Origin: Branchiostoma floridae
Lineage: Eukaryota; Chordata; Leptocardii; Amphioxiformes; Branchiostomatidae
Direction: 5' to 3'
DNA length: 64,000 nucleotides
Assembly: GCF_000003815.2 (NCBI RefSeq)
Contig: NC_049992.1
Span: forward strand, 6,690,513 to 6,754,512
Shown: positions 62,706 through 64,000 of the stretch, piece after piece
Layout: the number at the start of each line of letters is the position of its first letter
How positions within the stretch are numbered: position 1 is the stretch's first letter
Notes under the pieces: model-generated
The model's input: only the letters and a program-made list of their open reading frames with translations
The model's database searches: none
Told to the model about the DNA's origin: nothing
Translations under genes and position numbers: made by a program

Positions 62706-64000
62706 GGCGTGGAATAGACGATCTTGAACTATTTTGACGTGTATCATTGATAATCATTTGAATTGCTTTTATATCGAAATAAAACACAATGGTAAAAATA
62801 CGTTAAATACATGTATACAGAAATTTGTCACGTTAAATGAAAATGTAATATCTAACTATACAAATTGGAGGATTCCTTAACCACAATAATTCTCACTGCT
62901 CATTTGATCACATTTTGCATAAATGTTCCAACGTTTATCTCAGAATATACACGTGATGATTTCTACATCTCTTTTTATTGCTTTCTGAGTTGAGCCGAGG
63001 GGGGGCGGCATTGAAAAAAAATTGCCTAAGGGGCCTTAAAAATACAAGAAAAATTAGCCCCTGAAATGCAGGAAATGAGGTTTCAAATGGTCATGATTTC
63101 AATTTTTCTCTGGACCGACTCTTGGCTTGATTCAAGTTGAGTTTGTTAAAAAAAAAAGCTAATGGGGGCGATATGTTACGAGTGATTTCATCTTGTCGAC
63201 CCGGAGAGTTTGCTGAAGAGCAACAAAGTAGGTTACCAGTAATTTACATCTGATTATAGCATAGGGACTACATCCTGGACCAGTTAGGCCTGTTGAGGCA
63301 AAGCTAACATGGCCTCATTCTGTCTAAACTGGAAGGAATCGGAGCCATGCACTTATAGATGAATTCACTACCTCTGGTGTCTGGCCGTCCTTAAAGGGGC
63401 ATTCGACTCCACATGGGAGTGTTAATTACCGATAGATATTAATTTAGGAAGTAATAAATGCATACTACTTCACATTATACGATAAAGTACCCAGTTGCTC
63501 CACGTGCCTCAAACGCATTCAGTCTTCTACTAAACTCCCCAAGTCCAATTGTTATTGGTCTTGTTGTAGTCGTAATCAATCCCTTCAATTTTACCATCAC
63601 GAAATTAAATACACGTAGATAATATTTGATTGGAATACAGGTATACTAACTTAAAGCCGTATTATGATTTTGCTTCAACAGCGAAGTAATGTTCAATTCT
63701 GAACATACGGCAATGAATTGAGTATCGGTCTATTATTAGCCATTCCCGGATAAATAGCCCACAAGTACAACTTGGGCGCGAGCTCTGATAGACACGTGAC
63801 TTTGATCACAGGTCAAAGGTGGCTGGAAGCCTGTCACGTCTCCCGTCATGCGTCCAAACAAGGAAGTCATTCATCTTTAATGTGATCGGCTTGAGATTTG
63901 CTCAATCCTGATTCTCCGTTGAGCCAAAGTTAAATATTTTTAGAATTGTAGTGGAGAAACTTAATTGTTTGCTTGTTTTTGCTTTGCATAGCCAGTAAAC

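Larger units (their letters stand above)
57349..64000. other. Right flank: no confirmed gene
   Basis: It contains the family 7 repeat at 58025, two microsatellites and otherwise single-copy-looking AT-rich sequence. If the CARD-like exon at 57174 is real, its plus-strand downstream exons should lie here or beyond, but none was recognised. Confidence 0.4.

Noticed and set aside
62602-62787. Lys-Gln-Thr-Asn repeat frame
   Set aside because: Translation of a (GTTT)n microsatellite.

Overview
The window is animal nuclear DNA. Coding sequence is sparse and split into short exons with GT/AG borders, introns are large, and miniature inverted-repeat elements (MITEs), tRNA-derived SINE heads, non-LTR retrotransposon tails and microsatellites fill most of the rest. 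The mix of dispersed repeats, with Ig, SH3 and CARD-like exons combined in one region, is most consistent with an invertebrate deuterostome, probably a lancelet (Branchiostoma). That assignment is from recall of genome style; no search was run. A 100-base run of N at 25045-25144 is an assembly gap.

The clearest gene lies on the minus strand and reads from about 37198 down to 4693. Its visible exons are a V-type Ig domain without the disulfide cysteines (37198-36851), a second Ig domain (11051-10758), an I-set Ig domain (8658-8380), a transmembrane exon (7388-7176), a short linker exon with an ITIM-like tyrosine motif (5857-5795) and a terminal SH3 exon ending in TGA (4892-4693). Every junction is phase 1 and every internal exon is a multiple of three, so the six pieces join into one open frame of about 465 residues. 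The predicted product is a single-pass surface receptor: three Ig domains outside, a basic tyrosine-containing tail and an SH3 domain inside. The signal-peptide exon was not found. It may lie above 37198, inside the window or beyond it.

A second coding signal is a plus-strand exon at 57174-57348 that resembles part of a CARD (RIG-I/MDA5/MAVS type). Its neighbouring exons were not identified. A decayed Ig-like exon may sit at 42585-42248 on the minus strand.

The remaining DNA is dominated by repeats. There are three copies of a 335-349 bp MITE with AGCTAAGGGC ends, four copies of a ~210 bp MITE with TTCACCTTTATCCGC-like ends, and three copies of a ~210 bp fold-back with TACTGTAAATGC ends. There is also a 949 bp piggyBac-like non-autonomous element with TTAA flanks, a 154 bp mariner-like MITE with TA flanks, several other long fold-backs, SINEs, and 3' ends of two LINE types. 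They occupy the introns of the receptor gene and the flanking DNA.
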